A stretch of 59,504 nucleotides of DNA from a virus. A program made the position numbers and the translations under genes. Where the stretch lies: positions 1-59,504 of IMG/VR virus record IMGVR_UViG_3300050021_000174. One strand, 5' to 3'. Position 1 is the first letter of the stretch. Each line of letters begins with the position of its first letter. The notes beneath the pieces are model-generated. The model was not told the origin of the DNA. It searched no databases and was given only the letters and a program-made list of their open reading frames with translations. Positions 7,269-14,781 of the stretch are shown here, piece after piece.

Positions 7269-8192
7269 TAGTCTGCATCCTTTATCGCCTGCATGATTTT
7301 TACGATCACCTGCGGCACTACTGAGTCTCCGAGGGCGGCGATCCATTTGGATCGGTCAGGATCGTCAGAGGGTAGCCCATCCACCATGCCGCAAAGCGAC
7401 TCGACAGCCTGTAGCCAGTGCATGTCCCAACCGTCTCCGACAATGGCCGAGAATTCCTCTCGAAAGTCTCTGGACTGCATTTCTCGGAGCGGTGATCCCT
7501 GGCCGTCAATGTGGGCAATAATCCAGACTCTATTTCTTCTGTGCCAGGCACCGACCGGCTGATGCAGGTATAATAAAACTCTCGACCCAATAACCCGCTC
7601 TCTCCATACCAGAGAGGATACTTTCGTATGCCAATCCCCCGTCAATAGTGAGGAGACCAACGACGTTCTCGAAGATTGCCCATCTGGGTTTCGTAATTTC
7701 CAGCGCCTTAATAGCTTGGTCCCAGAGCCAACGTGGGTCTTGTTTGCCGAGCCGTAGGCCAGCACAACTTGCTGCCTGACAGGGCGGTGAGGCGGTGAGA
7801 AGGTCGATTCCATCACTACATCGTATAATTGGCCCCTCTGCAAATTTCTTTGATGAGAAGCTGTGTGTTGTCCCTGTCTCATATTCGCATCCGACCCTTG
7901 CAGAGTAGGCAGTAGGGCGTTCTTGTATTTCGGCCTGCTCTTCGAGTTCCCCGCATACTGAGCCTGTGCCATGTCTTCCAGTGTTGCGGTACTCTTGGTT
8001 AGCGTAGGCAACAATTTGTTCTTCATCGTTTATGTCCTCAATGATCGGCACACCGGGCCAAAGGCGGTTAAGCTGCTTCCGGCGCCACGGGTCTATTTCG
8101 CACAGGGCCACGTGTTTGCAGTCTGGCCAGACGTGGGAGGCGGCGAAGCTGAAGCCAGAGACGGAGCCAGAGAACAGGTCGATGTGCCTCAC
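7268..8192 (-). pseudogene. C5-cytosine DNA methyltransferase, split by a frameshift
   Basis: Two reading frames together encode one C5 methyltransferase. The first (GTG at 8192, preceded by AGGAGGGG) carries motif I HIDLFSG, motif II CEIDPW, catalytic motif IV SPPCQ and motif VI ENV, and stops at 7530 just after FIIPASAG. The second frame, ending at 7268, carries motif VIII (VGAWHRRNRVWIIA) and a motif X-like ALGDSVVPQV near the C-terminus. The join lies in GCCGGTCGG near 7565-7575, where one base too many breaks the expected PASAVGA. An insertion of about 45 residues of unusual composition (YANQEYRNTGRHG...) precedes motif IV. Without motifs VIII-X the first half should be inactive unless frameshifting occurs. 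Confidence 0.75.
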
Positions 8193-8554
8193 GCTATCCC
8201 CTCCTTTTGCTCCCCGCCATAATATCCAAACTCCCATTTCTTTTGCTTCCACTGGACCAAAACAAACTTGAAATACCAGTATTGGGACGCAGCCACTTTG
8301 ATTTTTACGTTTGCGTCGTCTTGCATGAAGCCCTTAGTCTCGTGAAGCTCGATCCTATCTGTGAACAACACGATGAAGTCAGGGGTGTAAAAGGTTTTGT
8401 CGGCAAGGCGCAACTTTAACGCCTCGTAGCGCCAGTCAATGATTTCACCAGCCATCTTCAGGCCGTCCAAGTATTTTCCGTAACGCTCTTCGAGCTTATT
8501 CATTCCCTTTTCGGGTCGAGGTCCGAATCGTGGCTTGAATCGTCCTATACTCAC
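8189..8554 (-). CDS. DUF1064-type PD-(D/E)XK nuclease
   Basis: 121 residues from the GTG at 8554, which overlaps a TAG and follows AAGGAGGG; the frame is open further upstream to 8704, but that part is better explained by a frameshifted neighbour. The core MNKLEERYGKYLDGLKMAGEI, YTPDFIVL (catalytic Asp), IELHETKGF (Glu, Lys) and the DDANVKIKVAA helix match the small phage nucleases of DUF1064, possible Holliday-junction resolvases. The stop overlaps the methyltransferase start (GTGA). Third small nuclease of this block, with 6064-6456 and 20591-21148. Confidence 0.75.
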   Translation of the reverse strand: MSIGRFKPRFGPRPEKGMNKLEERYGKYLDGLKMAGEIIDWRYEALKLRLADKTFYTPDFIVLFTDRIELHETKGFMQDDANVKIKVAASQYWYFKFVLVQWKQKKWEFGYYGGEQKEGIA

Positions 8555-8704
8555 TATTCTCCCTCCTTCGCCAACTCCGGGAACCGGCCGTTGGAGTTGC
8601 TCGATTTCCTCAACCAAATCCCGGAACGTATTGCAGCCCGCACAGTCGCAAGCGCCCTTCGCGGATAGATCCTGTTTAATCGCTTCGAATTGTTCTTTTG
8701 TCAT
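8554..8704 (-). pseudogene. Small coiled-coil gene, apparently frameshifted
   Basis: From an ATG at 8704 with AGGAGGA before it, one frame encodes MTKEQFEAIKQDLSAKG and a CDCAGC motif, then EEIEQL. Near 8595 the other frame resumes as RFPELAKEGE followed by TAG at 8554, matching the end of the paralog at 6457-6717. A -1 shift therefore fuses it into the downstream nuclease frame. It may be decayed, or it may yield an N-terminally extended nuclease of 171 residues. Confidence 0.5.
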
Positions 8705-8784
8705 TCCTCCTCCTTTTCTCGCAGGCTGGCCGCTTCCTTCCAGGGACGCGGCCCGAGTGAACGATTCACTCACCTGCGAAACAA

Positions 8785-9306
8785 TCACCAAGGCAATTCA
8801 TCTTCGGCCGGCGGTTCTCCCTCAAGACGTTCAGGAGAGTCGCAAGCAAACTTAATGCCGCGGTTTCCCCTTGCGATCCAGCATAGGCGGGGATCAGGTC
8901 CATTCAACCGGTCAATCTCGGCCAGACAAGCCCTGACATAGATTACCGCAATGGACTTGATTCTATTGTCGGCAAAACTCCCCACCCAGGATTCAGGGCA
9001 ACCCTGCGCTAACCAGTTGTCTATTTCTGCACGTTGCAGCTCCCATGGGTCAGGTTGTAATGCCTTGAGTCTCCGCAACTCATCCGTAGCACTAATCAGT
9101 TGCCGCCTGTATATATCCACCGTTTTCCCGAGGCGATCCACGAGGTACGCCTGAGCCGCCTCCCACGTATCGTGGTACACTTGATAGTCGGTTATCTTGC
9201 GTTCTTGACGATCATTATCAAGCCATACGGTCTTGTCGGTTTCCCCAGTGATTTCCACTTCGGTTATCTCGTTGTTCCACCGGCTCCCAGTTCTATACTT
9301 TTTCAC
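8785..9306 (-). CDS. Hypothetical protein with central coiled coil
   Basis: 173 residues from the GTG at 9306, with GGGGGAG before it; the open frame extends further but overlaps the small Cys gene. The N-terminus is a small beta domain (TEVEITGETDKTVWLDNDRQERKITDYQVYHDTW), the middle a helix (AAQAYLVDRLGKTVDIYRRQL), and the C-terminal part (LCWIARGNRGIKFACD) resembles the neighbouring 52-residue protein. No family recognised. Confidence 0.5.
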   Translation of the reverse strand: MKKYRTGSRWNNEITEVEITGETDKTVWLDNDRQERKITDYQVYHDTWEAAQAYLVDRLGKTVDIYRRQLISATDELRRLKALQPDPWELQRAEIDNWLAQGCPESWVGSFADNRIKSIAVIYVRACLAEIDRLNGPDPRLCWIARGNRGIKFACDSPERLEGEPPAEDELPW

Positions 9307-9451
9307 TTTCTCCCCCTTCCGAAGCCGAGTACAAGTCGCAAACAAACGCAATGCCCCGATCTGCACTTGCACCCCAACATAGGCCGAAAGTTCGGCCGTC
9401 TCGTTCCGGGCAGTCAAGGTTCGGACAAACTTCAAACGGTTTTAGTCTCAT
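9293..9451 (-). CDS. Small Cys-rich protein
   Basis: 52 residues from an ATG at 9451 with AGAGGAG seven bases before. It has a CPNLDCPE knuckle, then LCWGASADRGIAFVCD, giving four cysteines that could hold one zinc ion. The second half is similar to the end of the protein at 8785-9306 (LCWIARGNRGIKFACD), suggesting a duplicated short domain. It overlaps both neighbours in other frames, as is usual for this compact block. Confidence 0.5.
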   Translation of the reverse strand: MRLKPFEVCPNLDCPERDGRTFGLCWGASADRGIAFVCDLYSASEGGESEKV

Positions 9452-9614
9452 GGTTTGACTCCTCTCCGTGGATCTCCAAGGCGAGCAGCCGCTTGATCTG
9501 GGCGGAACGCTGACGGACTAGTCGCCTCTTCTGAGAAGTATCCCAGGGCGGATTTTCGTAAATCGAAAGCAAAATCGCCTCCAGTTTCGCATCGAACTCT
9601 TTCCCGAATTTCAT
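9432..9614 (-). CDS. Small hypothetical helical protein
   Basis: 60 residues starting MKFGKEFDAKLEAILLSIYENPPWD; mostly helical and basic, with no cysteine and no membrane segment. A GGGGG-containing ribosome site lies ten bases before its ATG. Its 3' end overlaps the Cys-rich gene by 20 bases. Function unknown. Confidence 0.45.
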   Translation of the reverse strand: MKFGKEFDAKLEAILLSIYENPPWDTSQKRRLVRQRSAQIKRLLALEIHGEESNHETKTV

Positions 9615-9665
9615 TTTGCTGCCCCCTTTCCCGCAAGTCGAAGCGGTTCCATTTTCCGAATGTCC

Positions 9666-9831
9666 TTAAACTGTTACAGTGTAAAAAACGCCCTTTTCCG
9701 AGAGCTCCGTAAGATAATTAATATCTTTGTAGATCAGTTTGAACCATTCACCATTTCCACGGGATTCCCTAAATCGTTCGTGGAGTTCTCGCTCAAGCCT
9801 ACCGTGATTATTCGAAGCTATTGTACACAAT
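9666..9831 (-). pseudogene. 3' remnant of a GIY-YIG/T5orf172-like gene
   Basis: Directly downstream of the IS right end an open frame without a start runs about 54 codons to TAA at 9666. It reads NNHGRLERELHERFRESRG, then GEWFKLIYKDINYLTELS. The pattern 'LE..LH..F...R..GEWF.L' is typical of the C-terminal part of T5orf172/MUG113-type GIY-YIG domains. The missing N-terminal half is not on the other side of the IS, so it was deleted rather than merely interrupted. 9615-9665 has nothing else. Confidence 0.55.
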
Positions 9832-9847
9832 GTGACTACTCCGTCAG

Positions 9848-11002
9848 CTAAAGCAGACGGCTTCTTGGGACACTCGGAGCAACCTCCAAGTTAAGTCCCA
9901 CAGGCTTAGTCCAAGCCTGAACACCACGAGCAAGAATATTTCTTGCAGCGTTGTGATCTCGGTTTAACACAAGTCCACAGTGAGGACAGTTGTGAATACG
10001 AACAGACAAAGATTTTTCGACAATTTGCCCACAAGAGGAGCAGATTTGACTTGTGTTTTTAGGGTTTACACCTATCACAGTGACACCAGCACTTTCAGCC
10101 TTGTGTCTCAGGATGCTCTGGAACGATGCCCAAGCAACGTCAGAGATCGAACGGGCGAGTCTACGGTTCTTGACCATACCTTTGATGTTCAAGCTTTCCA
10201 TAGCAATCATCCCGTATCGACGGATCAATTCATTAGAAGTTTTGAAGTGAAACTCTCTGCGAACATTCTTTACTTTAGCGTGAAGCTTTTGAACTTTCTT
10301 AATAGCCTTGCGCCCATTACTTCCAAGCTTCTTTTTTCTAGAAAGGCTACGTTGTCGCCTTCGCAATTCAGGAAGCTCAGCCTTGAGGAATCGTGGATTA
10401 GCGACATGCTCACCATTACTAGTGACAAGGAAAGAGTTAAGCCCAACATCAATACCAATCGAAGGATTAACAGAGGGAGCAATAACAACATCTCCCAGGT
10501 CACAAGAGACAATCAAATACCACTTTCCAGCTTCTCGCTTCAAGGAAAGAGTTTTGATCGTGCCCTCGACTGGACGATGCAAACAGACTCGGATTATTCC
10601 AACGTGTTGAACTCTCAATCTATTAGCAGTCAGGCGAATTCCATCACCGTGAGAGGGAAACTCAACAGAATCAAAGAAGTCCCTTCCTTTGAATCGTGGG
10701 TATCCAGGTTTGTCCCCTGTCTTGATACGACGAAAGAAAGCCTGGAAGGATTTGTCCAGTCTTCTCATAGTAGCTTGAGCAGAAGAGAAGTTAATTCTAG
10801 CAAAATAGTCGTTAGTAGTCCTTTCAGCCTTGAACCAAACAGACTGCTCAGTGTATTTGATCGACTTCTTTTCCAGTTCGTAAGCATCTTTCTTTTGAGC
10901 AAGGCAGGCATTATACAGGCGTCTGTGAGTCTCAAGCATTATCCCAAGCTCACGCTCCTGATTTTTGTTAGTCCAAAGCCTGTATTTGAAAGCCTTTCTC
11001 AC
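9848..11002 (-). CDS. tnpB: TnpB RNA-guided nuclease (IS605 family)
   Basis: 384 residues from a GTG that directly follows the tnpA stop (TAAGTG). All RuvC-type acidic residues are present: D185 (SIGIDVGLNSF), E269 (GMIAMESLNI) and D349 (LNRDHNAARN), with a zinc ribbon CSSC/CPHC at 321-342 between the last two. TnpB uses an RNA from the element's right end to cut the resealed donor site, helping the element persist. Length is close to the family norm of about 380-400. Its transposase is truncated, so the protein may now act on its own as a guided nuclease or be recruited for another role. Confidence 0.92.
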   Translation of the reverse strand: MRKAFKYRLWTNKNQERELGIMLETHRRLYNACLAQKKDAYELEKKSIKYTEQSVWFKAERTTNDYFARINFSSAQATMRRLDKSFQAFFRRIKTGDKPGYPRFKGRDFFDSVEFPSHGDGIRLTANRLRVQHVGIIRVCLHRPVEGTIKTLSLKREAGKWYLIVSCDLGDVVIAPSVNPSIGIDVGLNSFLVTSNGEHVANPRFLKAELPELRRRQRSLSRKKKLGSNGRKAIKKVQKLHAKVKNVRREFHFKTSNELIRRYGMIAMESLNIKGMVKNRRLARSISDVAWASFQSILRHKAESAGVTVIGVNPKNTSQICSSCGQIVEKSLSVRIHNCPHCGLVLNRDHNAARNILARGVQAWTKPVGLNLEVAPSVPRSRLL

Positions 11003-11114
11003 TTACTTTCCCTTTTGTGCCTCTATGTATTTTCTAATCGTATATTCGGAAACGTGTCCAACAGACCCGGCATAATAAGACCTAGACCAAAGTGTCGGAA
11101 GTTTACCACCCTCC
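11003..11114 (-). pseudogene. 3' remnant of a Y1 transposase gene (tnpA)
   Basis: About 36 codons encode GGKLPTLWSRSYYAGSVGHV, then EYTIRKYIEAQKGK and TAA at 11003. This matches the C-terminal end of TnpA, including the catalytic tyrosine helix (IRKYIE); compare WGGHLWSPSYYVGTAGHVS in the intact TnpA at 23595-24008. The HUH motif half is missing. The remnant overlaps the last three codons and stop of the primase gene in another frame. Confidence 0.8.
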
Positions 11115-12839
11115 CCGCATAAGCCTATAGTCCTCTTTCCCGGCTCTGCGCCAATCACCCATGTTGGTAATTGCTTTTGAATTATCTAAGTCAACCTCGA
11201 AACTTCTGACAAGACCGTTTGCATTAAACTTTGGATTTCGGGACAATTTCACTTTCTCCAAATAGGCCATAACGTATGGGGAAAAACCGGGCCGCAGGAT
11301 AAGATTTAGAGAAACGTAAAGTCGTGATTTCTCTTTTGTTGCCTCACCGCCCTTACCTAAAGGCTCACCCTTCTTTTTCTGCAACGCTACAACGCAAATC
11401 CCGGAACCTACCTTCTCGTGAATACTCTTCAGAATATCTCCTATAGCGTAAAAATCCTTGTGGATGTCGATGAAATCAATCACGGTAGCTTGGTCTGCCA
11501 AGATGTGATGGTGGTAGTTCTTCTCCACTCTACCAAAATCCACTCGGTTCCAAAGGTCTGTATCCATCCAACTCCCATAAGACAGAAGCCGTCCATCAAG
11601 TTCCGCGTCGCTCATTTCGCTGTTTATGTACCTGATTCGATGGGTCCGAAGATTGAGGCGACAGAACTCCAGCATGAACCACGTTTTAGCGGCGTTCCCG
11701 TCCCCGGCCACGACAATGAGATTACCCGGCTGGATTTTAACAAACTCACTGAGTCCCAGGGGGAGAGTGCAGCGATATTCACTGTCTTTGCTCTGGAAGA
11801 GTTTTTGCGGTGTAAACTGGGTGTCTATTCTTTGATACGTGCCAGATTTAGTTCCGATCCGTTCAATGACATTTTCTTTTAGTAATCGAGACAATATATT
11901 GCGAGTGTTTTTAGTATCTTTAAATCGCAAGTCCCGTGCCACATCAGTATAGTGGAACACGCCATCTGTAATATCTAACCATTTCCGTATCTTATCGGAG
12001 TCAGACAGCTCAGGCCGGACTAAGTTTGTATCATAGTTTGTATCAAGTTTGTATCGGTTTGTATCACCCTCCGCAGATGTACCGTTTGTACCGTTTGTAT
12101 CGTTTGTATCATTTGTATCAGACGGACCCGGCCCATATCTTTTCCAAGCCTGATCTACTTTTGATAGTGCTAGCCGCTCGGAAAATCGTGGTGTACAGTT
12201 CGCCGCCGCGTGGCAAACCAAAAGCTCAGCCTCGGCCTTCGATACGTCTCTTCTGCGTAGTAGGCAGGCATACTTAAAGAGTTTTTCGTCCCGCTCCCCC
12301 TCTCCTACACCCGCCAAAATGGACAGGGGGTCCAACTTCGTAGGGCCATCGTTATCCAAGGGTACCATTGAATAGAGGTTTAAAATCCACCTTGGGGGGT
12401 CCACAATAGAACTGTCAGGGCCGAGTTTGTAGGTTCCTCCGGTTTCAGGGTGAATGCTTCCTGGGGCTACGACTTGACCCCCTACTCCGCGAATATCAAA
12501 TCCTAATTCTTTAAATGCCTTGTTGCCGTATACTTTCTCTTTGGGGTAGCGGTAGAGAAAATGAAATTTTCCACTTCCCGTTTCGTGATACCGGGTTGCA
12601 GGGCAAGTCCAATGGCGCTTAATGCAAGTCTTTTCAAACAGCTCCGGATCGTCAACATCGAGAACGAGTACGCCGCTAGTAGGTCCGCAGGCTATCCCGG
12701 CATTGTCTCCCTCTTGGAAATCTATCTCTTCAAAAGATCGGCGCTTATGGCAATACTGTTGCCACTCTTTTTCCAACGGGACTTTGCCCTTAACCCTAAT
12801 AAGACTATATTCCTCTGACAACTGCCGAAACAGTTCCAT
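11103..12839 (-). CDS. Primase-polymerase / RecA-like helicase
   Basis: 578 residues from an ATG at 12839 (an upstream in-frame ATG at 12863 is possible). Residues about 1-170 are an archaeo-eukaryotic-type prim-pol domain (IACGPTSGVLVLDVDDPE, with the DVDD metal residues). A hydrophilic linker of DTN/GTN repeats follows near 250-280, then a small helical domain, then a RecA/DnaB-like ATPase with a modified Walker A (VAGDGNAAKTWF) and later acidic/glutamine motifs (CVVALQKKKGE). It primes and unwinds DNA at the replication origin. The last codons and stop come from the adjoining tnpA remnant, so the C-terminus was cut or replaced, though the ITNMGDWRR end motif is kept. Confidence 0.85.
   Translation of the reverse strand: MELFRQLSEEYSLIRVKGKVPLEKEWQQYCHKRRSFEEIDFQEGDNAGIACGPTSGVLVLDVDDPELFEKTCIKRHWTCPATRYHETGSGKFHFLYRYPKEKVYGNKAFKELGFDIRGVGGQVVAPGSIHPETGGTYKLGPDSSIVDPPRWILNLYSMVPLDNDGPTKLDPLSILAGVGEGERDEKLFKYACLLRRRDVSKAEAELLVCHAAANCTPRFSERLALSKVDQAWKRYGPGPSDTNDTNDTNGTNGTSAEGDTNRYKLDTNYDTNLVRPELSDSDKIRKWLDITDGVFHYTDVARDLRFKDTKNTRNILSRLLKENVIERIGTKSGTYQRIDTQFTPQKLFQSKDSEYRCTLPLGLSEFVKIQPGNLIVVAGDGNAAKTWFMLEFCRLNLRTHRIRYINSEMSDAELDGRLLSYGSWMDTDLWNRVDFGRVEKNYHHHILADQATVIDFIDIHKDFYAIGDILKSIHEKVGSGICVVALQKKKGEPLGKGGEATKEKSRLYVSLNLILRPGFSPYVMAYLEKVKLSRNPKFNANGLVRSFEVDLDNSKAITNMGDWRRAGKEDYRLMRGGW
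12023..12122. repeat. Iteron-like TTTGTATC(A/G) direct repeats inside the primase gene
   Basis: Nine copies of TTTGTAYC plus a variable base lie within 100 bp, at spacings of 9-13 with one longer gap. They encode the DTN/GTN linker of the primase. They could be a simple tandem expansion that lengthens the linker, or iterons of a replication origin placed inside the replication gene. Confidence 0.6.
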
Positions 12840-12872
12840 GTCAGATTTACCCTCCTCCTGCATATCAAGCCC

Positions 12873-13145
12873 CTACAGCGTAGCCATAAATAAGTCCAAC
12901 GCCTCCAAAGCTAACTCTTGGAATTGGTCGTTTTTGGCCCGGTCGTAAAAATTTATTATAAATGCGTATGTGGATTTTCCGTCTTTTTCGTAAGGCTTTG
13001 CGGGCATAGCGAGCCATCGCTTACCCGCTTTTTCGTGTAAGCAGATATCGCGTATCTCGATCCCTACATTTGTTAATCGGAGAGTTAAAAATCCTTGGAG
13101 GGTATTTTTGTTAAACGGTCGGAAATCCTGTATCTGTATAGCCAC
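12873..13145 (-). CDS. SpoVG-like small nucleic-acid-binding protein
   Basis: 90 residues with a GTG start six bases after GGAGGA. The order IQDFRPFNKNTLQGFLTLRL, IEIRDICLHEKAGKRWLAMPAKPY, YAFIINF and a final helix resembles SpoVG and related phage proteins, in which a regulatory strand order ends in a MP-containing turn. Such proteins bind single- or double-stranded nucleic acid. It lies directly upstream of the primase in the same direction and could be a replication accessory protein. Confidence 0.55.
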   Translation of the reverse strand: MAIQIQDFRPFNKNTLQGFLTLRLTNVGIEIRDICLHEKAGKRWLAMPAKPYEKDGKSTYAFIINFYDRAKNDQFQELALEALDLFMATL

Positions 13146-13275
13146 TAGAGTCCTCCGAGTGAGAGATTTGCGCGGGCTTCAGTGAGTTTGCCCCCAGGGA
13201 CAAAGGGCGAACCCCTCCCGTCTTTCTCGGAAGTTCCCGCGCACAATCGTTAGTTTCAGAGTTGGATTTGCTCAT
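13111..13275 (-). CDS. Possible short leader protein (uncertain)
   Basis: A 54-residue frame (MSKSNSETNDCARELPRK...) starts at an ATG in the leader of the SpoVG-like gene and overlaps its first 35 bases. The composition is polar and low in structure. There is only a weak ribosome site. It could be a coupled leader peptide or chance; I include it because it fills most of an otherwise empty 300-bp gap. Confidence 0.2.
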   Translation of the reverse strand: MSKSNSETNDCARELPRKTGGVRPLSLGANSLKPAQISHSEDSSGYTDTGFPTV

Positions 13276-13330
13276 ACTTGCGTCCCCGGTTCAAGGCTCC
13301 AATCGGTCTGACCCGATCAGATTGAAACTC

Positions 13331-13359
13331 ACTATCTCATATCCCCGCCCCTATTGCAA
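13331..13359 (-). promoter_or_regulatory. Candidate promoter for the replication operon
   Basis: On the minus strand TTGCAA (13359-13354), 17 bases, then GATAGT (13336-13331). Downstream lies an inverted repeat ATCGG/CCGAT (13304-13319 region) that could be an operator. It would drive the SpoVG-like, primase and following genes. The rest of 13360-13461 is AT-rich with no gene. Confidence 0.4.
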
Positions 13360-13461
13360 GCCTGCCTACACACTTTTTCTCTGCCGGGTAGGGGAAGGCT
13401 GTATTTTTTCCTATTTGTAAGATTCATTGCTATATGAGTATTAATATTAGTAGATAGTGTT

Positions 13462-14367
13462 TCACGCATCAAGGCACATCGACTGAACTGAAGGCCGATC
13501 AACCGCATTCATCTGGTATTCAATTTTGAGCTGCTTTTGTTTCTCAGTCGGTAAGTCGGGTGTCCCCTGAGCGTCGAAACCGTCAGCGAACGGCCACTTG
13601 GCGATCACCGCATCTCGACAGGCAGGATAGCCGTAGACATCACTCCAAATTCCCCGGAGGCATTCGGTATGCCAGTAGCATCGAGGAGCTTCCGGCCCTA
13701 TTCCTGCTTGTTTTCGCACCTTTCCTGACGGCCAGATCGTACAGCCGTTGACGCGGATTGCGTTTGCCGGGATCACTATCGGTTTGATCGGCTTCGGCAA
13801 CGGGATAATTGCCGCTACCTTCACGACCACAGCGGGCTTGCGTGACGCCGTGCCGGTGCAAGTGGGGCAAATTGAGTCGGGCCTACCGTGGCGTCTGATA
13901 TGACCCCTTGTAACGTCCCGCGTCATTCCGCAGCCAGGACAAATAACGGGGACTCGCTCCTTCTCTGTGCATCGGAAACATATCCCGCGCCAAGCGTCCG
14001 GTGGAATGTGCAAGCCGCATTTGAGACACGGCACGAAACCCTTACGCCCATTTGCGACGTTCCTCTTTCGGCCACACTCGTTACAAACTGACTGAGGCGT
14101 TAGGTTCAAAGAGTGCTTGTGCGTCACCTGACGGTCCCTGTGACATTTTGGACAGTTAACGGTTACAAGTTGTCCGTCCTTACACCAGTTGCAAAGATAA
14201 TGGTCAGTCAGCACGCGACGGCCACACTGGATACATTTTGACACGGTTTCTATCCTCCTGGTCCTCCACCCGACGATGTGCCTACATTGACGACATAGGT
14301 TCCCCGATTGCCCCCAATACCGGCGGCCACATTCCGTACATGTTCGAGTAGTACGGCGGCGGGGCAT
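13462..14367 (-). CDS. Multi-zinc-ribbon protein
   Basis: 301 residues from the ATG at 14367, overlapping the previous stop (TAATG). The first 185 residues carry nine or more CxxC pairs in a regular series (CTECGRR, CRQC, CIQCGRR, CNWC, CPKC, CNECGRK, CLKCG, CFRC, CPGCG, CPTC), forming about five zinc ribbons. A Pro/Ile-rich hinge follows (IIPLPKPIKPIVIP) and then a compact C-terminal domain (GCTIWPSGKVRK, CYWHTECLRG). Arrays like this bind DNA, RNA or protein. It is unusual for a phage gene to hold so many. No family recognised. Confidence 0.6.
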   Translation of the reverse strand: MPRRRTTRTCTECGRRYWGQSGNLCRQCRHIVGWRTRRIETVSKCIQCGRRVLTDHYLCNWCKDGQLVTVNCPKCHRDRQVTHKHSLNLTPQSVCNECGRKRNVANGRKGFVPCLKCGLHIPPDAWRGICFRCTEKERVPVICPGCGMTRDVTRGHIRRHGRPDSICPTCTGTASRKPAVVVKVAAIIPLPKPIKPIVIPANAIRVNGCTIWPSGKVRKQAGIGPEAPRCYWHTECLRGIWSDVYGYPACRDAVIAKWPFADGFDAQGTPDLPTEKQKQLKIEYQMNAVDRPSVQSMCLDA

Positions 14368-14609
14368 TAGTGGCTTTCTCTCCATTGGATAACCGTCTGT
14401 TGGTCTAATAGCCTCTTCATTCGGTTATTTTCATCGACGAGCATTCTATTGGTAGCCTTGAGGTCGGCCATATCATCTTCCAGGTCGCTCAATTCATCTT
14501 CCAGGCTGCTTATTTCGTTTTGGAGATTAACCGATGATCCGTCGGCTACTATCCGAACAAGCTCTTTGGCTACAGGGAGAGGGAGAGAAACAACCGCCGC
14601 CCGATTCAA
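14367..14609 (-). CDS. Hypothetical coiled-coil protein
   Basis: 80 residues with a TTG start seven bases after GGAGG. Residues 25-75 form a continuous coiled coil (ISSLEDELSDLEDDMADLKA, RMLVDENNRMKRLL). Translationally coupled to the zinc-ribbon gene. The heptads suggest a dimer that may join with its partner. Function unknown. Confidence 0.5.
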   Translation of the reverse strand: MNRAAVVSLPLPVAKELVRIVADGSSVNLQNEISSLEDELSDLEDDMADLKATNRMLVDENNRMKRLLDQQTVIQWRESH

Positions 14610-14636
14610 ATTCGGACCTCCAAATAAGGTGCTCGA

Positions 14637-14759
14637 TTAGTGGCTGCTCCTATCCGTGTCCGACTTCCCCTCACCCCCGAAACGCCACATGATTTCACCG
14701 GCAAGCCGGATGAGGGCTATGATGCCGATGCCTATTAAAAGCCAGTGTTGCCAGTGCAT
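14637..14759 (-). CDS. Tiny membrane protein
   Basis: 40 residues: MHWQHWLLIGIGIIALIRLA is a single hydrophobic segment, followed by a polar, charged tail (EGKSDTDRSSH). GGGAGG lies seven bases before the ATG. It would sit in the inner membrane. It lies among regulatory genes rather than lysis genes, so a host-membrane or exclusion role is as likely as a lysis role. Confidence 0.5.
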   Translation of the reverse strand: MHWQHWLLIGIGIIALIRLAGEIMWRFGGEGKSDTDRSSH

Positions 14760-14781
14760 AACGTCCTCCCTGAAGTGTGCG

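Larger units (their letters stand above)
9832..11114 (-). mobile_element. Decayed IS605-type element (tnpA 3' end + tnpB + right end)
   Basis: Read on the minus strand: a 3' piece of tnpA, a full tnpB, then a right end with the imperfect hairpin CCGTC...GACGG around TGCTTTAGCT and the terminus GTAGTCAC at 9832. This is the usual right-end form of the IS200/IS605 superfamily and differs from the other elements here. No left end is found; the element is joined to the last codons of the primase gene near 11103-11114. The sequence just past the right end (9831 downward, reading ATTGTGTACAATAGC after one base) would be the natural guide of its TnpB RNA. Confidence 0.75.

Noticed and set aside
9980-11122. 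Rightward 380-residue reading frame
   Set aside because: It is the antisense shadow of tnpB and the tnpA remnant; composition is Ser/Arg-rich with no domain and no ribosome site.
13260-13310. tRNA-like GGTTCAAGGCTCC segment
   Set aside because: No cloverleaf can be folded around it and no acceptor or anticodon stems are present. No tRNA gene was found in the window.
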